Shown: positions 9,110 to 18,674 of the stretch, piece after piece | Layout of the letters: each line of letters begins with the position of its first letter | Position numbering within the stretch: position 1 is the first letter of the stretch | Source of the DNA: Perkinsela sp. pyNocScin1 | Lineage: Eukaryota; Euglenozoa; Kinetoplastea; Prokinetoplastida; Perkinselidae | Direction: 5' to 3' | Assembly: GCA_964019655.1 (NCBI GenBank) | Contig: CAXHTR010000007.1 | Coordinates: 372,001 to 436,000 of the forward strand | DNA length: 64,000 bases | Program-made: the position numbers and the translations under genes | Notes under the pieces: generated by a model | What the model was told of the DNA's origin: nothing | Database searches by the model: none | The model's input: only the letters and a program-made list of their open reading frames with translations

Positions 9110-10495
9110 CTACTCCGTATCACTGTCATAGACCGTGAAGTTGGAAGCCCCTGAGGCCACATTGTCGCTTACACTTCCACGATTCAGGATCTTTGCCTTA
9201 TACACCAAAGCCTGCCAGTTCGGCCGCTTCGCCGCTCTGTACGCCTCAACAGCCGCTGCAGTCACTCCGCTCTCCCCAATGTAGGCATTTCGTAGCCGCT
9301 TGCACCTCGCAATGCTCTCGAGAACCGCATCGCCAACATTCTGGCACTTCCAAAGCGCCAGGCTTTGCAGGGAATCTGCGTTGGCAATGAGCACTGGGCG
9401 GAGATCGTCAGTAGAGATGTTCACGCCATCAAGCTCAATGGCTTGAAGGTTTTTGAGCTCTGCGAGGCCCTGCAGTACATCTGCATAAAGTACGACGTCA
9501 TGAATATGCAAATAGCGCAGCGTTGTCTTCCATTTTGGATTCGAAAAGAGCATGGATAAACTACTCTCCTCTTCCATGCCCTCTCCTTGTATCGAAATGC
9601 TCTCGACCTTGGTGCACTGTGCTAGAACGGCAAGCACCATAGGCCCAGCCATTACTTCGACGTGCAGGTGCCTCGCGGTTTCCCTTCGATCAGCAATATA
9701 CGAGCTAGCTTCACCGATTTCGTTGGTCGCGAAGGGAAACGAAAGCGAGTCCCATTCACAATCATTGGAAGAATTGATTTGGATAGCGTTGCGCTGCGGT
9801 AACTGTGACAGCGCTCTGACGCACGAATAGGCATCTTCAATCTCATTATACAAAAATACTTCCAGGTTAGGCAGACGCCGGAGGGCGCGAAGACTTTTCA
9901 GCGAAGCTCGGTTGTAGCCAATGTGAAATACACGGAGACTACTGCATTTCGCTATATTCTGGCAATCTTCGTAGGTCAAGTCTCCGAAATCAAATTTGAG
10001 GCGGAGCTCTTCGCACGGGTGTCGCTGGAGGAGCTCGAAGAACTCAGGGTCATACGCAGAGAGTGAGACGCGATCGAAACGCTGCATTGGGTCACTGAGA
10101 AACTTCCGAGTTTTTCTATACGAAATCTCACGCCATTCAAAGTTCGACTCGACGCACATCTCGGTGAATTTCTGCTCCATGTAGATAGGTTCAATGATAT
10201 TTGACGGCCTGTGTGTTTCATCGACAAGATCCGGGCCCCACACGCAGAGCCAGTTCTTGCGCTTGGCGAAATGGGTTAAGCTGAGGATATTCTCCATGGA
10301 CAAGAGGCTCGCGGGGTCTCCCGAGGGTATAAATTCTGTCGCGAGGAGGAGGGACTCGACGAGCTGTGACTGGGCGTAGTGGCTCTGCAGGATTTCACGT
10401 TCAGTGATGCGCTGGACACGCTCTGCATAGGACTCTGTAGAATTGTGTCTTGTGCGTTTCTTTGGTTCTGGGTGGTCTGTTTGCTGGCACTTCAT
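9110..10495 (-). CDS. Family A RNI-like LRR protein
   Basis: 461 residues from the ATG at 10495. The N-terminus is basic (PKKRTRHNS) before ERVQRITEREILQSHYAQ. The usual lysine run is altered to THFAKRKNWLCVWGPDLVDETHR. It keeps ELLQRHPCEELRLKF, QNIAKCSSLRVF, SFPFATNEIGEASSYI, and a Cys-type LRR (CQNVGDAVLESIARC) followed by AAVEAYRAAKRPNWQ. The central GFDLY strand of the 5-8 kb genes is missing, so it groups better with 3006 and 23123. The PKKRTR cluster would suit a nuclear signal; this is unproven. Confidence 0.87.
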   Translation of the reverse strand: MKCQQTDHPEPKKRTRHNSTESYAERVQRITEREILQSHYAQSQLVESLLLATEFIPSGDPASLLSMENILSLTHFAKRKNWLCVWGPDLVDETHRPSNIIEPIYMEQKFTEMCVESNFEWREISYRKTRKFLSDPMQRFDRVSLSAYDPEFFELLQRHPCEELRLKFDFGDLTYEDCQNIAKCSSLRVFHIGYNRASLKSLRALRRLPNLEVFLYNEIEDAYSCVRALSQLPQRNAIQINSSNDCEWDSLSFPFATNEIGEASSYIADRRETARHLHVEVMAGPMVLAVLAQCTKVESISIQGEGMEEESSLSMLFSNPKWKTTLRYLHIHDVVLYADVLQGLAELKNLQAIELDGVNISTDDLRPVLIANADSLQSLALWKCQNVGDAVLESIARCKRLRNAYIGESGVTAAAVEAYRAAKRPNWQALVYKAKILNRGSVSDNVASGASNFTVYDSDTE

Positions 10496-10729
10496 TTGAC
10501 CTTGAAATCAAAGAATGTACGAAACGAGAAACATTGCTGAGAGGATTTCTCTGGCTACTGCTCGAAGGAATAGGCTCTATCGGCTACTCTAATCACCTGA
10601 AAAGTTCCATTAAAAATCAAATTGACACTGTGATTCAGGGTGTGTACTTCAGGCAGTCAGGGGTCGATATTTCCATATTTTTGCATCTTTGCTCACTGGT
10701 TTCGCTTCGTGAAGTGGGAGCACTCATGC

Positions 10730-12088
10730 CTAACTCCAACTCCGTCGACCCCTCCTCGAGCGATCCTTGAACTCCTTATACTCCAATGCCCCCCAGTTCG
10801 GTCTTTTCGTTTTTCTGTATTTTTCGATTGCTTTAGCAGACACAGCAGTCTCCCATACAACGGCGTTACGAAGCTTGTTACAGCCCGCAATGGCCTCGAG
10901 CACGCCGTCACCAACCTTTCGGCAAAATCTTAGTGTCAGGCTCTGCAGCTTCTCCGCACTGGTATTAATAATCGCTACCACTTCTTCTGTCGTAGCTTCC
11001 AACCCGCCGAAATCAATCGATACTAAATTTTGAAACTTTGCGAGATGCAAAAGCGCCTCTTCGTCGAATTTGGTGTTGTGCAAGTGCAGATGGCGTACAC
11101 TTTTTTGAATGGAAGGGCTCATAAAGAGCACATAGAGGTCGAACCCGGTGTATGAGAGCGACTCAATGTTCTGCACGTAGATGCTCTCGACCTGCGTGAA
11201 TTGCCCAAGGGCGGCGAACACGATGGGCCCCAGTGTGGTGGTGATGTGCAGGTGGCGAGTTGTGTGCTTTTTACTCGAAAGGTACGAGAGCGCCCCGTGG
11301 AGATCTTTGTCCTCAAAAGGAAAAGCAGGGGACTCTAAGTCGCAGTCGTGCGACCCGTTTATCTGGAGCAGATCAAGATGCGGAAATTCTTCGAGGTCTT
11401 GAAAACACTTGAGTAAGTCTCTATTACGGTCAAACACGATTTTGGACAATTTTGGCAGCTGCTTGAGGGCCTTTACGTCTTCGACGTCGACGTCGTTGAC
11501 GCACATGTCGATGAGTCGAAGGTCTTTGCACTTGGCGATATGCAAAAAATCCTCGTGGGAAAGTTCTTCGAGCCCAAAGTCAAACCGAAGCTCTTCGCAC
11601 GGATGCAGATGTAAATATTCGAAGAACTCTGGGTCATACATGGGTAGATTGATGCGATCCCACTGCTGTTTTTCGTCTCTGAGCAGAGCAAGAACCTGCG
11701 CATCCGATATAGAATCCCACGTATAGCCGGACTGGCAACATATCTCGCTGCGTTTCTCTTCAATGCACAGTGGTGCGACCATATTTGAGATTCTGTGCGT
11801 TTCGTCGATGAGATCTGCACCATAGGCACACAGCCACTTCTTTTTCTTGGCGAACTCGGTCAAGCTGAGAATACCCTCTATCGACAGCAAGCTGGGCGTA
11901 TCGGTATTTGATCTGACCGCGGAAGCAAGGAGAAGGCTCTCGACGAGTTCAGGCTGGGTGTAGTGGCTTTGTAAAAGGTTTTGCTTGATGATGCGAAGGG
12001 CATTTTCATCTTGCGAGTCCACACTTGAGGCGTTTGTTCTGCGATTCGGCTCTTTCTTTTTCGTATTTTGGGCTTTCGCTCTGGGCAT
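10730..12088 (-). CDS. Family A RNI-like LRR protein
   Basis: 452 residues beginning MPRAKAQNTKKKEPNRR, a very basic start, at 12088. Family blocks are NLLQSHYTQPELVESLLLA, TEFAKKKKWLCAYGADLIDETHR, LRDEKQQWDRI, LHLHPCEELRFDF and FLHIAKCKDLRLIDM. It also has AFPFEDKDLHGALSYL, SLSYTGFDLYVLFMSPS with SVRHLHLHNTKFD, and the Cys-type unit CRKVGDGVLEAIAGC followed by KAIEKYRKTKRPNWG. The C-terminus is basic (KDRSRRGRRSWS), unlike the acidic tails of the 4.5-8.8 kb genes. This is the upstream-most member of the contiguous family A array on this strand. Confidence 0.88.
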   Translation of the reverse strand: MPRAKAQNTKKKEPNRRTNASSVDSQDENALRIIKQNLLQSHYTQPELVESLLLASAVRSNTDTPSLLSIEGILSLTEFAKKKKWLCAYGADLIDETHRISNMVAPLCIEEKRSEICCQSGYTWDSISDAQVLALLRDEKQQWDRINLPMYDPEFFEYLHLHPCEELRFDFGLEELSHEDFLHIAKCKDLRLIDMCVNDVDVEDVKALKQLPKLSKIVFDRNRDLLKCFQDLEEFPHLDLLQINGSHDCDLESPAFPFEDKDLHGALSYLSSKKHTTRHLHITTTLGPIVFAALGQFTQVESIYVQNIESLSYTGFDLYVLFMSPSIQKSVRHLHLHNTKFDEEALLHLAKFQNLVSIDFGGLEATTEEVVAIINTSAEKLQSLTLRFCRKVGDGVLEAIAGCNKLRNAVVWETAVSAKAIEKYRKTKRPNWGALEYKEFKDRSRRGRRSWS

Positions 12089-12283
12089 GATAAATGGCTT
12101 ACGATTAAATAAAAGAGAGAAATAAATAGATTGATTGCTCGAAGTGACTCTTCCTACGTTCGGTGTATATCATTGTGTATCGAATCGTATTCAATGCTCA
12201 TTAGAGTCTTTTTTGCCCATTTGTTGAACCAAATCAGCAGAAAATATAGTTTAACTCGTCGAAAACGGTCCCCCAGCTAAAAT

Positions 12284-13117
12284 TTATGCCTGGAACTTGT
12301 CTGTGACATCAGTGCCGGCTTCATCGATGATCTTTCCAAACTTGTGCGTATCGAGACGGAACCGTCCATATTTCCACATGTCCTTTGCCCGCACAACGAG
12401 GACATCCTGGGCAAAGTCATTGCCCGAAATGGCAAAGCCTTGGATACTTTCAGGTAAACGCTGCAAGCTGATCGTCCCGTACAGCTTATTTTTCCGCGCA
12501 TAGAATACAGAAAGGTTCGGCGGCAGGTCCCCAAAATTGATTTCACCCGAAAAGGCGTTATCCGATATATTAAAATGATAGACGCGGCGTGGGATATCAG
12601 CTATAATGAGAGACCCTGAAAGCTCATTGCCCTGTACGTTCAGAATACGCAGCCCGCCTGGAAGCCCTGCCATGCTGAATTCTCCTCTGAACGAATTGAA
12701 AGAAATGTCAAACTCCTCGAGCCCTCGTGGAAGAATCGACGTATCAACCGATCCGCTTATTTCGACGTCAGAGATAGAAAAGGAAATCACTGAGTGTGGG
12801 ATCCATTGGAGATCCATTGAGCCTCCGGGGCCTATCGGCGGGTTCTCATCGACTGGCTCCTCGCCCTCGTTGAGGAAAAGATTGCATCCAAACTTGGAAT
12901 CGAAATTGATTTTTGAAACGTTTCCATCGCTGTCGAATTTCAAACCTTCCCAGCTCTCGATGGGTATGAATTCACCATTCGCATCTTGAAACGCTTGCAA
13001 ATTATCGACGTCGGCGCAGAGGGCCTCCATAATCATCTGCTGGGACATGCAGTCCATGTTGAAACGCCCGGCCTCGGGGATGTCTGCAAAGAGGAAAAGT
13101 TTTGGTGCACTGTGCAT
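12284..13117 (-). CDS. Family B LRR protein, divergent cap
   Basis: The frame is open from 13234, but the likely start is the ATG at 13117 (MHSAPKLFLFADIPEAGRF), since the region before it is T-rich and would encode mainly Phe/Leu, as a pyrimidine tract does. The product is 277 residues. The cap is divergent: CMSQQMIMEAL replaces SLSDQ, followed by FQDANGEFIPIESWEGLKFD. An extra Pro/Gly-rich loop (PVDENPPIGPGG) precedes the LRRs. About five 23-residue LRRs follow (LPRGLEEFDISFNSFRGE and similar), then KFGKIIDEAGTD, the family's DExG tail. No membrane anchor is seen. If the upstream ATG were used the protein would have two additional hydrophobic stretches. Confidence 0.78.
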   Translation of the reverse strand: MHSAPKLFLFADIPEAGRFNMDCMSQQMIMEALCADVDNLQAFQDANGEFIPIESWEGLKFDSDGNVSKINFDSKFGCNLFLNEGEEPVDENPPIGPGGSMDLQWIPHSVISFSISDVEISGSVDTSILPRGLEEFDISFNSFRGEFSMAGLPGGLRILNVQGNELSGSLIIADIPRRVYHFNISDNAFSGEINFGDLPPNLSVFYARKNKLYGTISLQRLPESIQGFAISGNDFAQDVLVVRAKDMWKYGRFRLDTHKFGKIIDEAGTDVTDKFQA

Positions 13118-13234
13118 TGTACGAATGGGAAAGAAAAACAAGTACAACTGAAGTCGCATGAAAAAGAAAGACACTACCCCTACAATAATTGAAGTCAAAA
13201 AAGTGCTACGAAAGAAAACAATCAGATACTTCAT

Positions 13235-14143
13235 TCATTCTCTGAACGCATTGTACTCGCCTGCTACCTCCGCATCATCCCACGCATCTTCGTCATATTT
13301 GAGGAATTGCAGCTCCATTGCATGGGCCTTGCCATCTCCATCAGTAACAGCCGTCACACCAGTGTCGTACATCCATAAATGCCCAACAAAGCTCTTCTCC
13401 ACGACTGCAGTTCCAGTGATACTTGCGCAGCCACTTGCTTTAATTCGCCAGAGCTCGGGCGGTGGATTTGTGAGTCGAAATGACCCGGCAAAATTGTTCT
13501 CGAGGACGCCAATGTCCTCGATGCTGTCTGTGAGCGATGAAAAGTCGAGTTCCCCCGAAAGCTGATTCGCCCCGAGATAAAGTGTCTTGAGCGTCGCTGG
13601 GAGCCTTGACAGATTGACACTCCCCGAAAAATTGTTGCTGTGCACATTGAGCCACTCTAAGGCTGGGGGAAGCACAGTCAAGTCGAGCCCGCCATCAAAG
13701 GCGTTGAGCTCGAGGTCGAGTTCGGTGAGGCCCCGCGGGAGGTGCTTGGTCTCGATCGGACCGGACATTCGCTCTGTCTGCGTCACATACAAAATTTTTA
13801 ACCCAGCAGGAAGTGCCTGAGTGTCGATAGATCCAGATGCGCCCACCATTGCAAAAGCGAAACTTGTGATTAGCGGTGGCATGTAGACGAGATTGAGCGT
13901 TTCGCCGTTTTCGGGTGAGGCATGGGAGACCATTTCTACCTGTGTGACGTTTCCAGCACTATTGCACTGAACGCCTTCCCAGTGACAGACATCTTTGAAG
14001 TCTCCATCGTCTGTGAGTATTTTATAGCGCAGCGTCTCTTTGAGGTCACCGATGAGAAGCTCCATGCGTGTTTGGTCGGAGAGCGAATCAAAGTCGAAGC
14101 GGCCGAGTGATGGGTCCGCGGCGACAGTCAGATGGAAGAACAT
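13235..14143 (-). CDS. Family B LRR protein, segmental copy 1
   Basis: 302 residues from the ATG at 14143. The leader is very short (MFFHLTVAA) before DPSLGRFDFDSLSDQTRMELLI. The cap continues with DDGDFKDVCHWEGVQC. LRRs start with LPAGLKILYV and keep the 23-residue step (ELNAFDGGLDL, HSNNFSGSVNL, GANQLSGELDF, LENNFAGSFRL). The tail is AVTDGDGKAHAM. It is highly similar to the gene at 24612-25520, including the QTERMSGPIETKHLPRGL segment, and the intergenic DNA upstream is also shared, so both belong to a duplicated block. Secretion is inferred from the leader and cap. Confidence 0.86.
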   Translation of the reverse strand: MFFHLTVAADPSLGRFDFDSLSDQTRMELLIGDLKETLRYKILTDDGDFKDVCHWEGVQCNSAGNVTQVEMVSHASPENGETLNLVYMPPLITSFAFAMVGASGSIDTQALPAGLKILYVTQTERMSGPIETKHLPRGLTELDLELNAFDGGLDLTVLPPALEWLNVHSNNFSGSVNLSRLPATLKTLYLGANQLSGELDFSSLTDSIEDIGVLENNFAGSFRLTNPPPELWRIKASGCASITGTAVVEKSFVGHLWMYDTGVTAVTDGDGKAHAMELQFLKYDEDAWDDAEVAGEYNAFRE

Positions 14144-14638
14144 GAATTTTACAAAAATAGAGGAGAAGCGAAGAAAAGCATAGGAGATTTGAAGTGAAGC
14201 TCATGAACTAACATTCTACATGATTTCGATGATGTTGAAGGTTGCACATCCTCAAAGTGATAACTAGCTCCTTATGAGGCGATTCTTTGCTTAACAACTG
14301 AAAAAGATTATCGCGGGGCCTTGAGACTGCCAAGTAGCCAAGAGAATTCGTCCAACACGCACTGGAGCTCTTCTACCTATCACAAGCATAAGCGCAATGT
14401 TCCAGAGATTTTTTCAGCGAAGTGACTCCTTTGTGACGGTTTCAACTTTTGTGAGGCCCAATGAAAGCAGAGAAATCCCGAAAGATAGATAGATATCGAA
14501 AATTCTCATGCACACTGCATAATAGGAAAAGCTGATAAGGAGATCTTTTCTATCAAAGTTGCTCATACAGTTCTAGGGCCAGTGGAATTCAACATTGCGA
14601 CTTTAAGTTATCAGCTTTCAGAGCCTGGGCACAGTGCA
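14144..14638. other. Intergenic DNA shared with 25521-25981
   Basis: No coding signal was found. Long stretches match the intergenic DNA at about 25640-25980, for example TTCTTTGCTTAAC, ACCTATCACAAGCA and GATTTTTTCAGC, in the same order and orientation. This shows that whole genomic segments, not only coding repeats, were duplicated. Confidence 0.7.
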
Positions 14639-15395
14639 TCAGATTCCTTTCCGCCACCGTGCTCCATTCTCATTCAGTAAGAAGTATATTCCCGACCCCT
14701 CGTAATACAGCGTACCCTCGTAGGACCCTTCCACCACCGCTTTACCATCAAGCTTCACGCAGCCTCCGACATTAATACTCGACAGCCCCTTTGGGAGATT
14801 CACTGCCCGGAGCATCCCCGAAAAATCGTTCGGGCCAAGCTCGAGCGACTCGATTGAGCGAGGGAGGCGGCTAAGGTCTAGTTCCCCGGAAAAATAATTG
14901 CATCCCACGATCAGTACTTGGAGTGTTCCCGGGAGGCTCATCATGTCAACACTCCCTGAAAATTTGTTCAGTTGGAGGTTGAGCCAGCACAGTTCGCTCG
15001 GTAGCGCAGCAAAGTCCACTTCTCCGCGTCTGTATGACTCGCAGGATGCGTAAGCCAGCTGGTAGCGATTGCGTTTTGAGTGTCCCTCGCACGTTGTTCA
15101 TTGAAAAGCTGAAGAATGTGACGTGTGGTGGCATGAAGGCGATGTTGAGTGGCACTGGGGGGTCCGGCTCGGCAAATGTGTCAAATTTGACGTATGTAAC
15201 GTTTCCATCACTATCGCACTTGACGCCTGTCCAGTCACAAGCGTCCCTCACTTCGAAATTGTGGTCATGTATTGCCCAGTGCAAAGGTTCCTTCAATTCG
15301 CTGAACATGATTTTCATGCGCATTTGGTCAGAGAGCGACGCGTAGTCAAGGCGGCCGAGGGACGGGTCGACGGAGATGCATAGCTGGAAAAGCAT
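14639..15395 (-). pseudogene. Family B LRR gene broken by an internal deletion
   Basis: The frame from 15395 (MLFQLCISVDPSLGRLDY) encodes the leader, SLSDQMRMKIMF, DACDWTGVKCD and the first LRR, then runs out of frame after LRVIQT at about 15030. The rest (DFAALPSELCWLNL to ARWRKGI, ending at 14639) continues in another frame. Compared with the intact copy at 25982-26824, about 80 bases covering one LRR and its junction are missing exactly where the frame changes. The 3' part is nearly identical to that copy (LELGPNDFSG, INVGGC, YYEGSGIY). Two separate truncated products are formally possible but a pseudogene is more likely. Confidence 0.8.
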
Positions 15396-15698
15396 TTCTG
15401 ATAAGAGAGGGAAACAGGAAAAAATTCTTATGATGTCACACGCACGGGGAACGACTTAATTGCAAAAAAGGTTAAATATTAGTCAGAGATTCGCATCGGG
15501 TTGCGGAGGCTACACTTGTGGAGCAGTAGCTCGAGATTTAGACCAGAATATCGTTGCATGTATCAGTCGTTATTGTAGTGTGTATAAATATAGAATAGTA
15601 TGACTGTGGAATATTGAATATCCATGGTGTATTTGGTTAAAATATGGGTGGATTATCATCGAAAGGTGGAGAATGAAGGATCATTGCTACAATTACAT

Positions 15699-16562
15699 CT
15701 ACCCGTGTTGAGCTTGCATTCGAGAGATGTGTGCTTGCCACTTATGCACATTACCCGCTTGATCGAGGACTGACTTGACAGGATCTGCATGGAGAGCAAA
15801 GTGCATATTTCCAGATGCTTTTGCCAAAACAATCGTCTCTTTGAATGCATTATTTTGAATATTCAGTCGATAGAGGCTCCGAGGAATGGATAGCATCCGA
15901 AATTCGCCCGAAAATTCATTTTTGGACAAGTTGATGACCTGTATAGACGCTGGCAATCGCTCAATATTGATTGAGCCTGTCAGTTTGTTTGCGCTAATCT
16001 GCAGCCATTGCATTCGTGGAGGAAGGTCATTCAGGCACACTTCTCCGCAAAAGCTGTTGTTTTCTGCATCAAGCTGCATGAGAGATGAGGGAAAGTCAGA
16101 AAGCTGTATGCTTCCATGAAAATTATTCTTGAATATGGTTATATCCTCCATTTTTCTTGGAAATGCTTTGAAACTCAGAGACCCATGGAGCGAATTCTCA
16201 TAGACTCGCAGTATCTTCAGATTGACGGGTAAATCAGCCGGGTCAAGCGTGCCATGCATGTTTGTCTTGTATGCTTTGAAGCTTACGACGAGCGGTGGGA
16301 TGAACTCGAATGGGAATTTCTTTGCAGTGAATTTATTGACTTTTCTTTCTTGTAAGTTGACTTTCTCGACTCGACCATCATTACACTCAATGCCTGCCCA
16401 CTCGCACACATCATGGAAGTGTTCGTTAGCATCCTGAAAAACTCGCTTATGAAATTCGACTAGCCCATCGACGAGCATTTCCATGAGGGCTTGGTCGGAA
16501 AGCGATTCGTAGTCGAGGCGGCCGAGAGATGGGTCGACGGTGATGGACAGTTGGAACATCAT
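15699..16562 (-). CDS. Family B LRR protein, KFPFEFIPP subgroup
   Basis: 287 residues starting MMFQLSITVDPSLGRLDY at 16562 (a second ATG lies at 16559). The cap is SLSDQALMEMLVDG, FQDANEHFHDVCEWAGIEC and GRVEKVNL. The subgroup marker KKFPFEFIPPLVVSFKA and MHGTLD precede six 23-residue LRRs, including FPRKMEDI, LSDFPSSL, VCLNDLPPRM and IERLPASI. The tail is SVLDQAGNVHKWQ. It forms a tandem trio with the genes at 16684 and 17685 and with relics at 19542-20335. The leader before the DP box is only about eight residues. Confidence 0.87.
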   Translation of the reverse strand: MMFQLSITVDPSLGRLDYESLSDQALMEMLVDGLVEFHKRVFQDANEHFHDVCEWAGIECNDGRVEKVNLQERKVNKFTAKKFPFEFIPPLVVSFKAYKTNMHGTLDPADLPVNLKILRVYENSLHGSLSFKAFPRKMEDITIFKNNFHGSIQLSDFPSSLMQLDAENNSFCGEVCLNDLPPRMQWLQISANKLTGSINIERLPASIQVINLSKNEFSGEFRMLSIPRSLYRLNIQNNAFKETIVLAKASGNMHFALHADPVKSVLDQAGNVHKWQAHISRMQAQHG

Positions 16563-16683
16563 TGAAGTTTAGAGATAAGAGCAGAAAAGCCGCTATATCA
16601 GTGGACTTACATTTATAAAGTGTAACGAGACAATTTAACTCCACTATCGCCCCCTTCAAACACAGGAACCGTTTTCACATTTC

Positions 16684-17565
16684 TCAATATCGACTCAAAA
16701 TTTTCGCATTTTTCCTTTGCCACCATGGCTTCTTTTGCTCTTGAAAGATTTGCTCCTGCCATTCGTGCCGCTCGCCCGCTTCATCGACAACAGACTCAAT
16801 ACAGTCCGCCTTGATGTCAAAGTGCATTTCCCCTGATGCCTTTGCGAGCATGAATTTTTTGTCGATCTTATTGCCCGTAACATTCACGTCATACAAATCT
16901 TCTGGAAAGGAAAGCAGCTGGAATTCACCCGAAAATGCATTTCCTCTCAAGTCGATAATCGTCATCGACGCTGGCAATCGCGCAATAGAAATGGAGCCTG
17001 TCAGCTTATTCCCACCGACGTACAGTTCTTCCATATTTGGTGGAATCTCATTCAGGCACACTTCTCCGATGAATTCGTTCTGACTCGCATCAAAGTGTGT
17101 CAGCGAGGGAGGTAAATCACTGAGCTGAAGGCTTCCTTCAAGTTTGTTCACAGCGATTTTGATCTTTTTGAGTTTTCTTGGGAATGAAAGCAAATCCACG
17201 CTGCCATGGAGTGCATTCTCATGAACCTTGAATATCTCAAGGTTACGAGGCAGGACAGACGCATCAAGCGTTCCATGGAGGTTGGCGCAATGCGCTTTGA
17301 AGCAAACGACGAGCGGCGGGATAAACTCGAAGCGGAACTGTCTCAATGTGAATTCGTCCCCATTGAGATTTATGTGTGTGACGCGATCATCTTCGCAAAC
17401 AATAACTTCCCACTCGCATATATCCGAAAAGTCTATTTGATCACCCTCGGGGTCAGAATCATCTGTACAATCATAGAGCATTTCCATGAGCACCTCGTCG
17501 GAGAGCGATGCGTAGTCGACGCGGCCCAGAGACGGGTCAACAGGGGCGAAAATCTGGAGGAGCAT
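16684..17565 (-). CDS. Family B LRR protein, KFPFEFIPP subgroup
   Basis: 293 residues from the ATG at 17565 (MLLQIFAPVDPSLGRVDY). The cap has SLSDEVLMEMLYDC, then an acidic segment (DDSDPEGDQIDFSDI) instead of FQDxxG, and CEWEVIVCEDDRVTHINL. RQFRFEFIPPLVVCFKAH and LHGTLD precede six LRRs with the subgroup's fixed order FPRKL, LSDLPPSL, VCLNEIPPNM and IARLPASM. The tail is SVVDEAGERHEWQ, then a Lys/Trp-rich end (KKPWWQRKN). The spacing to the gene at 15699 is about 120 bases. Confidence 0.87.
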   Translation of the reverse strand: MLLQIFAPVDPSLGRVDYASLSDEVLMEMLYDCTDDSDPEGDQIDFSDICEWEVIVCEDDRVTHINLNGDEFTLRQFRFEFIPPLVVCFKAHCANLHGTLDASVLPRNLEIFKVHENALHGSVDLLSFPRKLKKIKIAVNKLEGSLQLSDLPPSLTHFDASQNEFIGEVCLNEIPPNMEELYVGGNKLTGSISIARLPASMTIIDLRGNAFSGEFQLLSFPEDLYDVNVTGNKIDKKFMLAKASGEMHFDIKADCIESVVDEAGERHEWQEQIFQEQKKPWWQRKNAKILSRY

Positions 17566-17684
17566 TGTGCTGTAAAAAATTGAAAGAATCGATGGGCTTA
17601 GGGCGCCAATGACTTAGAATAGACTTAAGCTCATGCATATAAGTTATATAAGCCCCCTCACACAGTCACAACTGTTCGAAATTT

Positions 17685-18527
17685 CTACGTACTTTTGCTT
17701 TGATGTTCAATTATGTATTCTTGCCACTCGTGCGTCTTGCCCGTTTCATCGACGACTGACTCGATAAAATCCGCCTTGATCAGAAAGCGCATAGGCCCGC
17801 TCGCCTTTGCGAGGACAACGTGCTCGATCGCGCTGTTTGACCAAATGTTCACGACAAGCTTTTCGGGATTCACGAGCATGCGGAACTCGCCTGAAAAATG
17901 ATTGCTGCTCAGATCGATTTCTTCCATCGAATATGGTAAGCGCTCGATGTGTATAGGCCCGGAAAGCGAGTTCGAAGAGATGTCAAGAAGGTCCATGACC
18001 GGCGGCAGATCATTCAGGCACACTTTTCCAACAAAATAGTTCATGGATGCCATCAAGCCTTTCAGCGTCGCAGGTAGATCAGAAAGCTGAAGGCTTCCTT
18101 CAAAATGATTATTGTGGATACTCATTTGTCGCAATTTTTGCGGGAGCGATTTCCATTTCAAAATGCCATCAAGCGTATTTTCGCTGATGTAGAGTACGTG
18201 AAGCAGTTTGGGCAGAACAGCCGTATCGAGCGTTCCATGGAGATTGGCACGACAAGCTGAGAAAAACACGACGAGTGGGGGAATGTACTCGAAGGGGAAG
18301 CGCTTTTGGGTAAATTGGGTGTCACTCAAATTTATGTTGAAGGCGAAGTCGTCCTTGCACTCAACCTCTTCCCACTGGCATACATCTGCATAGTTGCCGT
18401 TTGCATCTTGGACGTATTGCTTCTCTTCGGCAGTCCAGCCGTCGACGAGCATTTCCATGCGCGTCTGCTCAGAGAGCGATCGGTAGTCGAGGGCCGGTCC
18501 ATCAGGCCGGCATGACTCCGCATGCAA
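17685..18527 (-). pseudogene. Family B LRR gene with lost start and leader
   Basis: The body (LDYRSLSEQTRMEML, DVCQWEEVEC, RFPFEYIPPLVVFFSA, LHGTLD, six LRRs and SVVDETGKTHEWQ) is intact for about 270 codons and close to the genes at 15699 and 16684. The 5' end is not: the frame reaches only a TTG at 18527, and the expected hydrophobic leader and VDPSLGR box are replaced by ESCRPDGPA. ATGs in the region lie in other frames; one near 18551 meets a TGA after 14 codons. A small indel near 18500 explains this. It could still be expressed from the internal ATG in RMEML without a leader, so calling it a pseudogene is moderately sure. Confidence 0.6.
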
Positions 18528-18674
18528 TGAAGGTTCTTGGCTTCATTTTCTCATTTAAAGAATAAATTGTATGTGATAAAGTAACTTCACCATGATTCAT
18601 TTGTTGAAGATCAGTACAATCTCCACAAATTTCTATTCAGTGACTAAAAATCAATCCTCATAACTCATCTCTAC

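Noticed and set aside
12284-13234. 5' exon with intron upstream of short leaders
   Set aside because: No GT-AG pair with a convincing upstream leader exon was found, and every gene in the window is uninterrupted.
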